Source of the DNA: Rehmannia glutinosa
Taxonomy: Eukaryota > Streptophyta > Magnoliopsida > Lamiales > Orobanchaceae
Reading direction: 5' to 3'
DNA: 64,000 bases
Assembly (NCBI GenBank): GCA_016081115.2
Contig: CM071936.1
Span: 84,125,943-84,189,942, forward strand
How positions within the stretch are numbered: position 1 is the stretch's first letter; the number at the start of each line of letters is the position of its first letter. The position numbers and the translations under genes were made by a program. This document shows positions 21,307 through 31,975 of this stretch, piece by piece. Below the pieces are notes generated by a model. It did no database searches. It was given only the letters and a program-made list of their open reading frames with translations, and was not told the origin of the DNA.

Positions 21307-22902
21307 AAATGGAGGAGGATTTTGGTGCCGAAAAAGTCATGCGGTTAAGTGGGCAGTCGAGGGGGAGCGCAGCACTAATTTTTTCCATGGATTTGTTAAA
21401 CAGAAGAGGTGTCGCGCTAGGATCCACTCGATTGACGATGATGGGGTAACGATTATGCAGATTCTCGAGATTCTAAGTCGGCGATTCAGCTTCTTTCATC
21501 TTTATTGACTTCGACTTGGAGTATCCGACTCCCCGCCGATGAGTTCTTTCTCTCGGCTTCCCGATTCCGTTGATCTTGATGGACTTTGTGCTATGACAAC
21601 GGCTCAGGAGGTTCACAATGCGGTGTTTGGGATTGATCAGTCTAGTGTTTCGGGGCCTGATGGATTCTCATCTTTGTTCTTTCAGCACTGTTGGGATTTC
21701 GTCAGATCGGATGTTGAGGATGTGGTGGTTGACTTTTTCTCGGGTAATCTCATGCCATCCACGCTCACGCGGTGACATCTATAGTTCTCATCCCGGGTTC
21801 CTCACCCTCGAAGTGGACTGATTTTCACCGATTAGCACTGCGTGCAACGTGACGAATAAGATTATCTCTAAGATTATGAATGCGCGGTTGGTCTCGATTC
21901 TCGCTTTGATTGTGTCACCGAATCGAGTGGTTTCACACCCTGGTCGTGTCATCTCGTATAACATTTTGTTTCACAGAGCAGAGCTTATCCATGATATCGC
22001 CTTAGCCACGGAGACTCCTAATGTGGTGATGAAGTCGGATATGGATAAAGCTTATGATAGGGTGCAATGGGATTTCTTGTATACAACTATGATTCACATA
22101 GGCTTCCTGTTCGGTGGATTGATATGGTTGGCGCTACTATATTGAGCAATCGCGGCTTCTCTCGCTCGGTTAATGGTATCCCTTCTCGATATTTTCCTTC
22201 GACTCGGGGACTACGGCGAGGGGGATCCTCTATCTCATGCCTTGTTTGTTCTCGGCGGCGAGTATTTATCCCTGGATTGGATTCTATTATTAGACGACAC
22301 CGGGTATGATTTATCTGACGCGACGGGGTTTTCCTGACACATCCGCCTATCCGATGATGTGGTTATCTTCACTAGGGCGTCCGATGATGGCCTCGCCACG
22401 CTGAGGCACTTTCGAGCACTATTCTCGCTACTTACGGCCACCGTTAGTGTCCGTAAGAGTAGATTCTTTCGGCCCCACGTTACATTGACGACGGGAGCAC
22501 ATGGTTCATGAGTGACGAGGCTTTGTTCGCGATGACTTGCCGATGACTTATTTGGGTGTCCCTTTGTTCAAGGGGCGAATGACGAAAGAGCTCTTCCTCC
22601 CGCTGATTCGAGGATGTTGGATAGAGTTGCTTTGGGTGGTCGACGACATCCGTCCTTTGGTGGTAGGCTCGCTCTTATTCGAGCACGCTAATGGCCACCC
22701 CGTTGCATATTCTTCGGTCATGCACCGCCAAAGACAGATTCTTCATCGATTGGAGCAGATCATGGCTAGATTCTTCCGGGGCTCCTACGCGGGACGTAAG
22801 AAGACTCATTGATCGATTGGGATATTATCCGCCATCCTATTTCGATGGTGGGGTCAGGTTGCGCCGACTTTCGGATATTGGCTTTGACGCCTTGATTACA
22901 AG
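21307..22902 (+). pseudogene. LINE ORF2, reverse transcriptase part (broken)
   Basis: RT blocks are spread over several frames: SVSGPDGFSSLFFQHCWDFV (21620-21700), TNKIISKIMNARL (21850), VVMKSDMDKAYDRVQWDFL (22023-22079), and HIRLSDDVVIFTRA (22338-22379), where the catalytic YADD is changed to LSDD. At 22537 MTYLGVPLFKGRMTKE is the post-YADD conserved block. At least four frameshifts. The domain order is that of L1 RT. Confidence 0.75.
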
Positions 22903-24440
22903 TTGTGGTGGAGGTTACGCGAGGGCCATTCGTTGTGGGCTCAATTCTTGATCGCAAGCATCGTTCACAATAGGCTTTTGTCTCCCTGTAGAGCCTCTGT
23001 AACACATAAGCATAGTCATCGCTGGAGGCGCTTGAGGCGGATCGGTATTCGAGCCCAGGAGCGGATTTTTGGTCTATTGGCAGTGGTAGCCGTGGTTTCT
23101 GATGATATTTGGTTTGGGCATAGGCTGCTTGCGCATCATTGTTTTGATCGGTCGTTGGGTCATATTACGGTTGATTGGTTCATTCACGATGGTATGTGGG
23201 ATAGAGACAGACTTTATCAGGTCATGGTATCCAGATGTAGGCTTCCCCCGAGAGTCTCATTGAGGATATATCCGAGGTTCCGATTCTTCAGGGGGTCGAG
23301 GATATCATGCAGTGGATGTTTACCTCTCATGGTGGGTTCTCTATGTCTTCGCTTGGGATTCTCTCCGGGGTAGAAATGCTCGTAACCTTCAGTATGGTGC
23401 CATTTGGAATGATGCTCTTATTCCTACTATCTCTATATTCCTTTGGCGCCTCCTTCGTAATCGTCTTCCTGTGGATATCAAGCTTCAAGCACGTGGCACT
23501 TCCCTTGCCTCACGTTGTTGTTGTTGCTTGAATAATCCACATTCATCTCCTCAGGTCGAATCTATCCTCACCTCTTTTTGATGAATGATACTGCTCAGTC
23601 CGTGTGGAATGACTTTATTCCTTGGTTTGACACTACACTTCCACACACCACTGATATGATATTGTTCCTTTCATTTTGGAGGAATCGCACACACGGATCA
23701 CACACGAGGCACTTGAGTTTCTTGGTTCCCTGCTTGATTTTATGGTTTGTCTGGACAGAAAGGAATAGTGTCAAGCATCGACACACTCCTTTCTTGGCAT
23801 CTCACATTATTTGGCAGGTGGAGCGGTATCTCTGGATTCTTGTTTCAGGTCGGCGTTTGAGCCCTTCGGATTGGTCTGGATGCTTCCCTACGTGAGTTTT
23901 TGCGGGGAATGCTCCACCACAGGTTTCACGCAGGCCTAGGGTGGTGATTTGGCGAGCCCCTCAGTCTCCTCAGATCAAGCTGAACACGGATGGTTCGTTT
24001 GATCGAGACACATTGATTGCTGGCGGAGGGGGATTGATTCGAGATCATTTGGGCAGACTTATGCTGGCATTTCACAGTTCCTTCCAGGCGGTGTCTAGCT
24101 TTCATGCCGAGCTACTAGCGCTTGAGATCGGATTACGGCATGCCCGACAATTTTCACTTCAGATTTGGATCGAGTTGGAAGCAGCGGCGGTGGTCACCAC
24201 GATCACTTCTGGTGGCCTTGGCTCTTGGCAGTTCAAGACACCCCGATTCGCATTCTAACATGCCGAGGACCTTCAAAGATTCGATTTCCCACATACACAG
24301 AGAGGGGAATCGACCAGCAGATCACCTAGCAGAGTTGGGAGCTGCTACCCTTGGCAGTCACATTGTTGAGGAGGGCACGACTTCTCACCACCTTCTTGCG
24401 CTCATTCAGATGGACCAACTGGGATATCCGAGCTTCAGAT
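22903..24440 (+). pseudogene. LINE ORF2, zf-RVT and RNase H parts (broken)
   Basis: 23370-23570 encodes WNDALIPTISIFLWRLLRNR and LPVDIKLQARG, a zf-RVT-like segment. 23578-23895 is the linker (WFVWTERNSVKHRH). RNase H starts near 23965: KLNTDGSFDRD, GGGGLIRDHLG, HAELLALEIGLRHA, then IWIELEAA in place of the usual IE.DA (third acidic residue lost), and after a frameshift SHIHREGNRPADHLAELGA. The last ORF ends near 24448. Confidence 0.7.
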
Positions 24441-24645
24441 TTTCATAGATCATTGGTTCTTCTATTATTCTTTAGATTTCTCTCTTTGATAGTCTTTCTA
24501 GATTTCGTAGTGATATGTTATTTGTTCTTTGATTTTCCCCCGCCTTGACGGGCATGACATTGTATGATATTTTGATTATTTGATATACAGGTAGGGGATC
24601 ACGCCTCAATTCCCCACCCCCTGGGGTGTTATTTTGATTTAAAAA
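24441..24645 (+). other. LINE 3' UTR and A-tail
   Basis: T-rich segment, then TGATATACAGGTAGGGGATC, CCACCCCCTGGGGTGTTATT and an A-run beginning 24641. It ends exactly at the second target-site duplication. Confidence 0.7.
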
Positions 24646-24660
24646 AAAGTCATATTTGGA

Positions 24661-25216
24661 GTAAACGAAGAGGAGCTGAGTTTGTCAAGATAAGATCTGA
24701 TAGAGGAGCTAAGTTTGTCAATGGGATTATAACTCAATACTGTATAGAAAATAGTATTGCTCATGAGTTGTCAACTGCAAGAACTCCACATCATAATAGA
24801 GTGGCTGAAAGAAGGAACATAACTCTCAAGGAAACTGCGAGAACTGTGTTAGCTGAAGCTGGATTGCCCAAGAGATTCTGGCTGAAGCCATTAATATTGC
24901 TTGCTACACTTAGAATATATGTATGATCAATTGGCATCTGTCCAAAATCTCTTATGAAATTTGGACAGGGAGGAAGCCAAATGTTGGATATTTTCATATC
25001 TTTAGATTTAAGTGCTTCATTCCCAACAATGGAAAGGACAACTTGAAAGCTTTTGATGGTAAATCTGATGAACGTATCTTTTTGGGATACTCAGCTGAGA
25101 GTAAAGCTTTTAGAGTGCTGAACAAAAAGATTATGGTCATAGAAGAGTCTATCCATGTGGTTTTTGATAAACCTAATATTAATGGAGAAGACATAGATGA
25201 GTTAGCTGACAGATAA
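24661..25216 (+). pseudogene. S1 integrase, broken and shortened
   Basis: Integrase core remnants: IRSDRGAKFVNGIITQYC (containing the second catalytic D), AHELSTARTPHHN, then RVAERRNITLKETARTVLAE (catalytic E region) and LPKRFW. After a stop, 24923-25216 continues with IWTGRKPNVGYFHIF, KCFIPNNGKDNLKAFDGKSD, FLGYS and HVVFD, the integrase C-terminal region. The zinc-binding part and first catalytic D are absent, apparently deleted around 24685. Confidence 0.75.
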
Positions 25217-26450
25217 ATCAGCCAACTATTCAGAAGAGTCCCTATGTTGAGGCAGATGTGAGAAGACTCAACCCTGATGAAGATGAGATAGTTGAATCTC
25301 AGAAACAGCTGGAAAGTCTATAGCTGAATGATGATGAGGAAGTTCTTCAAGACAACTTAGCTACAAGACGACTGAATCCAACAGACTTACTCCAACCAGG
25401 TGTGAGATGGCTGAGAGACCATGCTCCAGAGCTTATCATTGGAGATGTTAGAGAAGGAGTAAGAACTAGATCAATAACTCAACATGAAGCTGTGTTCACT
25501 TGTTTCATTTCCCAGATTGAACCTAAAGTGTCACAAGTATTGGATGACACACAGTAGATTCTAGCTATGCCGGAAGAGCTGAATCAATTTAAAAGAAACT
25601 AGGTTTGGGAATTAGTTCAAAGGCCTACCCACAAAAATGTTATTGGTACTAAGTGGGTATTCAGAAGCAAGATAAATGAAGAAGGATTTGTTGTATGAAA
25701 CAAAGCAAGATTGGTAGCCAAAGGGTATTTCCAAGAAGAAGGTATAGATTTTGATGAAACCTTTGCACCTGTTGCAAGATTGGAAGCAATTAGGATGTTT
25801 CTTGCTTATGTTGCACACAAGAACTTCACTGTCTATCAAATGGATGTGAAGAGTGCATTTTTTAATGGACTTTTGGAAGAAGAAGTCTATGTGGTGCAAC
25901 TTCAGGTTTTGAGCAGAAAACTATTGGAGATAAAGTCTACAAGCTCAAGAAGGCATTGTATGGTTTGAAACAAGCATGAAGAACCTGCTATGATACATTG
26001 TCCCAGTTTCTTATTGACAACGGATTCACCAAAGGCAAGGTTGATAGTACACTCTTCGGAATTCAAGATGGAGAGAGTATATTGCTCGTTCAAATATTTG
26101 GACGGCATCATCTTTGGATCCACAAACAATAAGCTGGGTGATAAATTCTCAAATCTTATGTAAGGAAAATTTGAGATGAGTATGATGTGAGAGCTGACTT
26201 TCTTTCTAGGTCTTCAAGTAAAGCAAATGAAGGATGGAATCTTCATAAGTCAAACCAAATATACTAGAGATTCAATGAAGAAATTTTGTATGGAAGAGAA
26301 GTCATCAGTGAAGATTCCCATGAGTACTTCAGTCAAGATGGATATGGATGCAGAAGGCAAAGCTATTGATCAAACAAGATATAGAGCTCTTACTGGATAT
26401 TTGCTCTATTTAACAGCAAGTAGGCTAGACACCTACAACTTGTTGTAGCT
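25217..26450 (+). pseudogene. S1 reverse transcriptase, broken
   Basis: After a linker (DEIVESQKQLESL, LRDHAPELIIGD), RT begins EELNQFKRN, stop, VWELVQRPTHKNVIGTKWVF. 25711-25968 holds LVAKGYFQEEGIDFDETFAP, VARLEAIRMFLAYVA and MDVKSAFFNGLLEEEVYV, a standard copia RT core. KLKKALYGLKQA is followed by a stop. The catalytic YVDD reads YLDG (26095-26106). 26227-26448 is the RT-RNase H connection (ISQTKYTRDSMKKF, RYRALTGYLLYLTASR). Several frameshifts and stops. Confidence 0.8.
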
Positions 26451-26997
26451 GTATGTGCCAGATTTCAATCTGCGCTAAAGAGAATCTTAAGGTATTTGAA
26501 GGGATGCCAAGAAGTTGACTTATAGTATCCAAATGATGGAGGATTCAAACTAGTTGGCTACTCAGGCTCAGACTAGGCTAGATGTAGAGTGGACAAGAAA
26601 AGTACATCAGGTACCTGTCAAATGCTTGGAAATGGATTGGTTTCTTGGTTCAGCAAGAAACAAAACTGAATAACTACATCCATAGCTGAAGCAGAGTACA
26701 TAGCTGCAGGCAGCTGTTGTCCCCAAATATTATGGATGAGGCAACAACTGAGACACTATGATATAGAAGAAAAAAATTTCCAATTATGTGTGATAACACT
26801 AGTGCCATTTCAATTACTCAAAATCTAGTGTTGCACTCAAGAATCAAGCACATCATTTTGTAAGAGACCATGTTGAAAAGAAAGACATCACATTGGAATA
26901 CATATCAACTGCTAAGCAGTTAGCTGATATATTCACTTAGCCTTTATGTGAATCAAGGTTTGAAGCGCTTAAAAATAAACTTGGTTTATTTGAGTTG
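26451..26997 (+). pseudogene. S1 RNase H, broken
   Basis: Copia RNase H fragments: ILRYLKGCQE, GGFKLVGYSGSD (D motif), KSTSGTCQMLGNGLVSW, SIAEAEYIAAGSCC, RDHVEKKDITLEYIST, KQLADIFT, stop, PLCESRFEALKNKLGLFELS. This order matches S2 on the minus strand (45824-46640). It ends at 26997-27000. Confidence 0.75.
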
Positions 26998-27000
26998 AGC

Positions 27001-27548
27001 TAGGAGGCTTAGAAGACTCAATCAACAGAGTTAAAGAAGAGAGAAATGGAAATCAACAGAGTTTCACTTATCAGCCAAGTGAAACAACCAAGACAGCTAA
27101 TCAGCAGTATCGAGTTAGTTGGATAGACGAGTGTTTATAAAGTAAGGACAAAAGCAGTGTTAAGTCACTTATGAAGATAGTTGAGTTATTTATAAGCTAA
27201 GTGACAAAAAAAAGTCATTTTCTGCGAGTGGGAATGTTTTTAGGCTTGACGTCATCAGTATATTGATGTCAGTAAAAGCCTGTGCCCGTTTTACCCATGA
27301 TTGGATATAAATACTATTGCATTTAATGCAGTGAAATTAATGCAGTTTGCAAGACGTGATCTCAACCGTTGATCAAATCTCACCTTTTTGAATTCCGAAA
27401 ACCGTCCCCTCAAATTCCATATATAGAGAAATCGTTTTCTCTCCCTCTCACAATACTCTTACTCTCAAAGCACCTTAAGGCATTTTCTCTGCAACCAAAG
27501 CAAATCCTAGTTTCTCATCCGTTCGAAATCTCAAGTTCAAACTGCGAA
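27001..27548 (+). other. S1 spacer between RNase H and 3' ORF
   Basis: No coding domain. It has several AGCTGA/TCAGC words as in the LTR, and ATTGGATATAAATACTATTG (27302-27321), a TATA-like sequence about 230 bases before the ATG at 27549. The same spacer occurs antisense in S2 (45249-45830). A second transcription start for the 3' ORF is conceivable but not shown. Confidence 0.45.
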
Positions 27549-28290
27549 ATGGCACCTTCATACGACTATGTGAAGTTAGCTGAGAAGATCCACACCAGAG
27601 CTAATGTGGATTTTGAGGGCTTGGTCAAGCAAGGAGTGGACAAAGCCCTGACAAAGAAGATAGCTGAAAAGCTTGAGAAATCTGGTCTCAAGCAGTTTCT
27701 ATCGATGGAGTTCTCGCACACCTACTTGGAAGAGGTGGCGATGTTTTACGTGAATGCTCAGGTTCAAGACGATGAGATCCGCTCATCGGTCCAAAACAAG
27801 GAGATTAAGTTGACTACTGTGGACATAGCTACTAATTGTTATCGTCATTCTTCTGGTTTGAAGGAGATAACTGAGAAGGATATCAACCTGGCTGATGCAT
27901 GGAAGGAAATAGCCAAGCCAGAAGCTGTTGTGAAGCCCGTTTATACAGCCAAAAAATCACTGATAAAAGAGGACTACCCCAAGTTGATGGACGTGGTGGC
28001 CAAATGAATCGATATGAAGTTTGGAAGCTTCAATTAGTGTCTAGGACTAAGATGGCCGTGAGGGCTGCGATAATGCTGGAGAAGAAAGTAAACTAGGCTG
28101 AGTTCGTTTTTGGCAAGTTGTGCCAGAATGTAATGAACAAAGCCATTACTGAAGATGGAGCTTTTAAAAGCACACTCGGATATGGCGTGGTGCTAGGTCA
28201 TCTGCTGGAGGTGAAGGGCATTCCTCTCAGGAATGGGAAACCCTTCCATTTGAACAAGAAAATGTTCAGGGCAAATCTTTCTATTGCTTA
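27549..28290 (+). pseudogene. S1 3' ORF, N-terminal domain
   Basis: It starts MAPSYDYVKLAEKIHTR (27549). It contains KKIAEKLEKSGLKQFLSMEF, SHTYLEEVAMFYVNAQV, SVQNKEIKLTTVDIAT and HSSGLKEITEKDINL, open to 28007. After a frame change FVFGKLCQNVMNKAI, TLGYGVVLGHLLEVKGIPL and KMFRANLSIA follow. The order EVAMFYVN / V.NKEIKLTTVDIA recalls the EFY.N / VRG..v.fs...IN pattern seen in A2 (8664-9139). S2 keeps a near-identical N-terminus (44887-45248). Function unknown; no membrane segment seen. Confidence 0.6.
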
Positions 28291-30110
28291 ACACTAAGAA
28301 GGTGGATATGAGCGAGGGGGAATCAGCTGACCCTATCTCCATGGACATAGCTGCATCTGTAAAAGCATCTTCTCTTAAGCCCGTACAGAAGAAAAAGAAG
28401 GCACTGTCCCTCGCAGCCTCCGTCACCCTCCCGCCCGCAAATCGAAGAAGACCCTGCCCCTGCCTCCGCAGCCGAGACGGAATCCCCATCTCTTTCCCCT
28501 ATTATCAAGAGAAAGAGCTCACCTGCACCTCGCAAGCTAGCTGCATCCAAGAAGGTGAAGAATAAGAGAGACAACTTTCATAGCTATGGAGCCTGAGAAC
28601 ATGGAACCTGAATTTTCATTGGTAAAAACAAGCAGAAAACTTGTGAAGAAGTCTGAATTGACTAAGCCAACTGAGTCTGGCACAACTATTGAGAAAGAGG
28701 CTGCTGAGGAAGAGCAACAATCATTGAAAGATAAGAGTGGTGTGGAAGCCACTGAGAAGGAAGAGACTGATGTTGTTGAACAGTAGAGTTGGCAAGATTT
28801 AGATGTGAGGGAGAAAACTGAGGAATTAGAACCCAACACAATTGACAATAATGTTGAAGAGTTAGCTGTTAAATCTCCTCAGACCGATGCAGTTATGGCT
28901 GAGGAAGAAAGGGCTCCCCTTGAGCATATGCAGGAGGATGATGACTTGAAAATTTTATCTTCTGCATACCAAGATGTACAAGAAAGGCTAAGGATTTGGA
29001 GATCCTGGAAGCTGAGTTATGCCAGGCATCAATTCCAAAGTCTAGAATTCATTGAAGAGAAGGAAGAACTTCTAAGCTTTCTTGGGAACATTTCTATTAG
29101 CTCCGCTCTAGATCCAGACTTTTGCACGATGATTCTATATGAGAAAAAAGATGAGGAGAAAGCGAAGGAGAAAGCTAAGGCCAAGGTTAATGAGGAATCA
29201 CAAGTTTCCAGTGACCCCACTGCTCGTGAGTCAGTTGATGCACCAACTGAGGGAGATATTGCAAACACCACGGCCGGGTTGGAGGAGGTTGTGTGAGACA
29301 TTACCAATTTGAAGCTTGGAGGTGAAGATATGGAAATCACCAAACAATAGAGTGGGGTTGACGAAGCTCGTTGTAGTCCGATGAAGCTGCTGATGCAACC
29401 AAGGCAAAGGATGTAAAATAAGCTATGACAGTTGATATTGTTGGCTCTGAAAGTATAATCCTAGAGGTTGAGACCTTAAAGGATGCCACTGAAGATCCTA
29501 AAGCAGCTTAGTCTGCTGAAGGGATTGCCCAAGACCCTGCTGTGGTTAAGACTGCACAAGGTAATGTAGAAGTGGAGACTGCTCAGGGTAATGAAGGACC
29601 ACAGGAGGTTGAGACTTCCTTGGGTAAGAAAGTTGAAGAAGAAATGCTAGCTCCTCAAGAAGAGTTAGTCAAAAATGAAGAAACCAGTGGTTTGCATGAC
29701 TCTCAAAAATGAAGAAACCAGTGCTTTGCATGACTCTCAAGAACACATCTCTATGGAATATTTGGACACAGATGATGAAGCTTAGTCCATTCAAAAAGAT
29801 AAACCATAAGAGGACCCAGAAATTAAGGAGATTGTGGCTAAAATAAGGAAGGCACGTGAGAAAGCTGCCACTTACACATTTACACTAGTTGATGGCCCAC
29901 ACCCTATGGTGCCATCACCAACCTATGACACTGCTAAGGCAGCCAAGGATAAGACTACTCAAGAGGAAGAACACACTAATAACAATGAAGCTATTGAGAC
30001 AGCTGATGATCAGTCAGCTCCACAAGCTAACACAACTGCGAATGCCGAGGACGCTGAAACAGCTGAGGCACACAGAGCTGAAGAAAGTGTCAAGGGAAAA
30101 TGACATGCTG
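28291..30110 (+). pseudogene. S1 3' ORF, acidic low-complexity middle
   Basis: Acidic/Lys-Glu-rich reading frames in several phases: 28284-28565 (KPVQKKKKALSLAAS), 28586-28786 (EKEAAEEEQQSLKDKSG), 28805-29296 (DEEKAKEKAKAKVNEES) and 29834-30103 (EEEHTNNNEAIETADDQSAP). A block containing EVETSLGKKVEEE and GLHDSQ near 29600-29700 resembles EVETSLGKVQEVQS and ALHDSQ in S4 near 63300, confirming the same protein. A short direct repeat, AAATGAAGAAACCAGTG, lies at about 29675 and 29708. Many stops. Confidence 0.6.
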
Positions 30111-30780
30111 CTGATGGCGAAGTGGGAGAGATTCCTTTGGTCCCTGATGACTTTTTTGTAGAGTACTTTCCATTTGTGGCAGAAGTACCATTAAAGACTA
30201 AATATGCGGCTGAGAATGCTAGGTACACTCTCAACAATCCTCCCAAAGAATGTGTACTCCAGATGATCGAATTGTAGTGTTGTTTGGTTTTAATTTTGAT
30301 GATGTATGGCTTGAAGAGCAGTCCGCTGAAGCAGCTGACTTTTGAAAAGCCTTTAAGGCTATCTGTGTGCTGAGATAGAAAACATGGAGAAAGGATTCGC
30401 AACATTGAATCAATGACTTGATAATCGCGATATAATGATCATATAATTAAGGAGACATTCGAGGAATTATGCTGACGAGAAGGGAATGGACAACACAGAC
30501 CAAAGCATTTAGGCGTGAGCAAGTCAGCTACTTCAAATCACTATTTGCGAAGTTTGTGATTTGGGGTTCTGAAATGCCAAGTTTCAGCAGAGGCAGAGGG
30601 ATCATATTCTGGATGGACCAGTCATATAAAACGGACATGGAGTTGTTAAAAGCTGAACACAAGGCAGACCTTCTCAAGACAGAAGCCAACATGCTCACCG
30701 AGATGATGGTGATGAACACAAAAATGAAACTAATGGCTGCTGAGATAAAAGGCTCTGAGATCAGAATTTAGAGCAGCACA
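30111..30780 (+). pseudogene. S1 3' ORF, coiled-coil section
   Basis: 30469-30771 reads MLTRREWTTQTKAF, FWMDQSYKTDMELLKAEHKA, DLLKTEANMLTEMMVMNTKM, KLMAAEIKGSEIRI, a predicted coiled coil. The S4 equivalent is 62115-62528 (MELLREFHRKEILRVEENMN and KFSLIMAGTKLVAAESKDTR), so it is conserved across the two copia subfamilies. Preceded by broken sequence. Confidence 0.6.
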
Positions 30781-31740
30781 CTCCACAAGTCATGAGAAGA
30801 TGGACTTGACTAATGCTAAATTGGATCTAATCCTGGGAATACCCTCTCAGCCGACTCTCTCTATCGGTGATGATGCCAAAAAGGGGGAAGATAATAGTAA
30901 GAGGGAAGACAATAAGGGAAGTGATGTGAAAATACCCACAGAAGATTATGCTTGCAAAAACCCTCCAACTAGGCGCAGTCACCAGCTCTCTCCTTAGTCA
31001 GCTGCCACAGGGCCTATCAGCTGAAGGGAAACCTAAATCAGCTTTCAAGAAAACTCGAGCATATATAGATGTTGATTTGGCCAAAGTGGATGAAAGGCAG
31101 TTGGGTTGGATTGAAAGTTTGAAAGCCAAGTATGATGGTCCGCCAGCCGGGTTACTTAAGGACTCTCCAGCAGTGAAGACCCCTCGAGAGATAGCTGCCC
31201 CTTGGCAAGATTTGAGCCAAGATCCTTTGAGGAATTCCAAACGCTTGCATCTAAAAGGAATGACTCTATAGGAGGCATGAGATTTGTACTGGGAGAAGGG
31301 TTTGAAGCTTTGTCAATCAGCCAAGATGATGCATACTTCTAGTAGCAGTCAGCAAACTTCAAGGGCACAACCCGTGCAGTACACTGCCAGTGGAGGAGCA
31401 GACTATGGAAGAGGAAGGGAAGGATTAGTGGACGTGGAAGAAGTAGAGGAACTCCACCACCAAGGCCTAAAGATGTTTGATATGTCAATCCCCAGAAGAA
31501 AGGACTGACATAGTGGGCTAGCTGGACGAACTTGGAAATAGAGAAGTGGTCAGAAGAAATGAGAAGGCGAGGAGAAGACGAGAAGAAGAAAATAGAAGGC
31601 TCGACCGTGAATGGAGAGAAAGGCAACAGAGGGAAGACCCAGCTGCAAAGAGAGCCTACGAAAGAAAAGGAAGAAAGAAGAAGAGAATAAAAGAAAAAGG
31701 GATGAAGACCAAAGAAGAGCTGAAGAAGATGAGAGAATAA
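30781..31740 (+). pseudogene. S1 3' ORF, C-terminal RG-rich and K/R/E-rich part
   Basis: 30948-31271 contains AYIDVDLAKVDERQLGWIES and EIAAPWQDLSQDPLRNSKRL. Then YWEKGLKLCQSAK, PVQYTASGG, an RG-rich patch (GRISGRGRSRGTPPPRP in one frame) and a highly charged helix (31546-31740: EKARRRREEENRRLDREWRE). S4 has the same order at 61337-62050. RG-rich plus charged helix suggests nucleic-acid binding, an inference only. Confidence 0.6.
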
Positions 31741-31963
31741 AGAAGCAGCAGAGGCGTTGAAGACTGCTGAACCCCTTAATGTTGCATTCTTACTTAAATG
31801 TAAATACAAATACTCTTGTGAGTACTTTGTATTGTGGTTTATACATTGTAAAAGCTTTGTAAAGTGCAAGAATGATATATTCAATAAAATGACATATTCA
31901 ATACAATCATTCTTTATTTATGCACTATTTACTTTGCTATTTTGTTTAAGATTTGGCATCATC

Positions 31964-31975
31964 AAAAAGGGGGAA
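31964..31975 (+). other. Polypurine tract of S1
   Basis: CATCATCAAAAAGGGGGAAT lies just before the 3' LTR. The equivalent in S4 is the minus-strand AAATAGGGGGAAATT at 61066-61079. Confidence 0.75.

Larger units (their letters stand above)
17038..24645 (+). mobile_element. L1-type LINE inserted in S1 pol
   Basis: Identical 15-base flanks AAAGTCATATTTGGA occur at 17023-17037 and 24646-24660. The element ends in an A-run (24641-24648, overlapping the duplication). Order: 5' UTR to about 17322, ORF1 with DUF4283 and zinc knuckle, a long broken ORF1 tail, ORF2 with endonuclease, RT, zf-RVT and RNase H, and a 3' UTR. Length 7.6 kb; it appears full length or nearly so. RNase H after RT is a feature of a common plant L1 branch. 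Confidence 0.9.

Noticed and set aside
31339..31884. 181-codon minus ORF with hydrophobic stretches (possible membrane protein)
   Set aside because: Exact antisense of the K/R/E-rich tail of the S1 3' ORF, which reads as Phe/Leu/Ser-rich when reversed.
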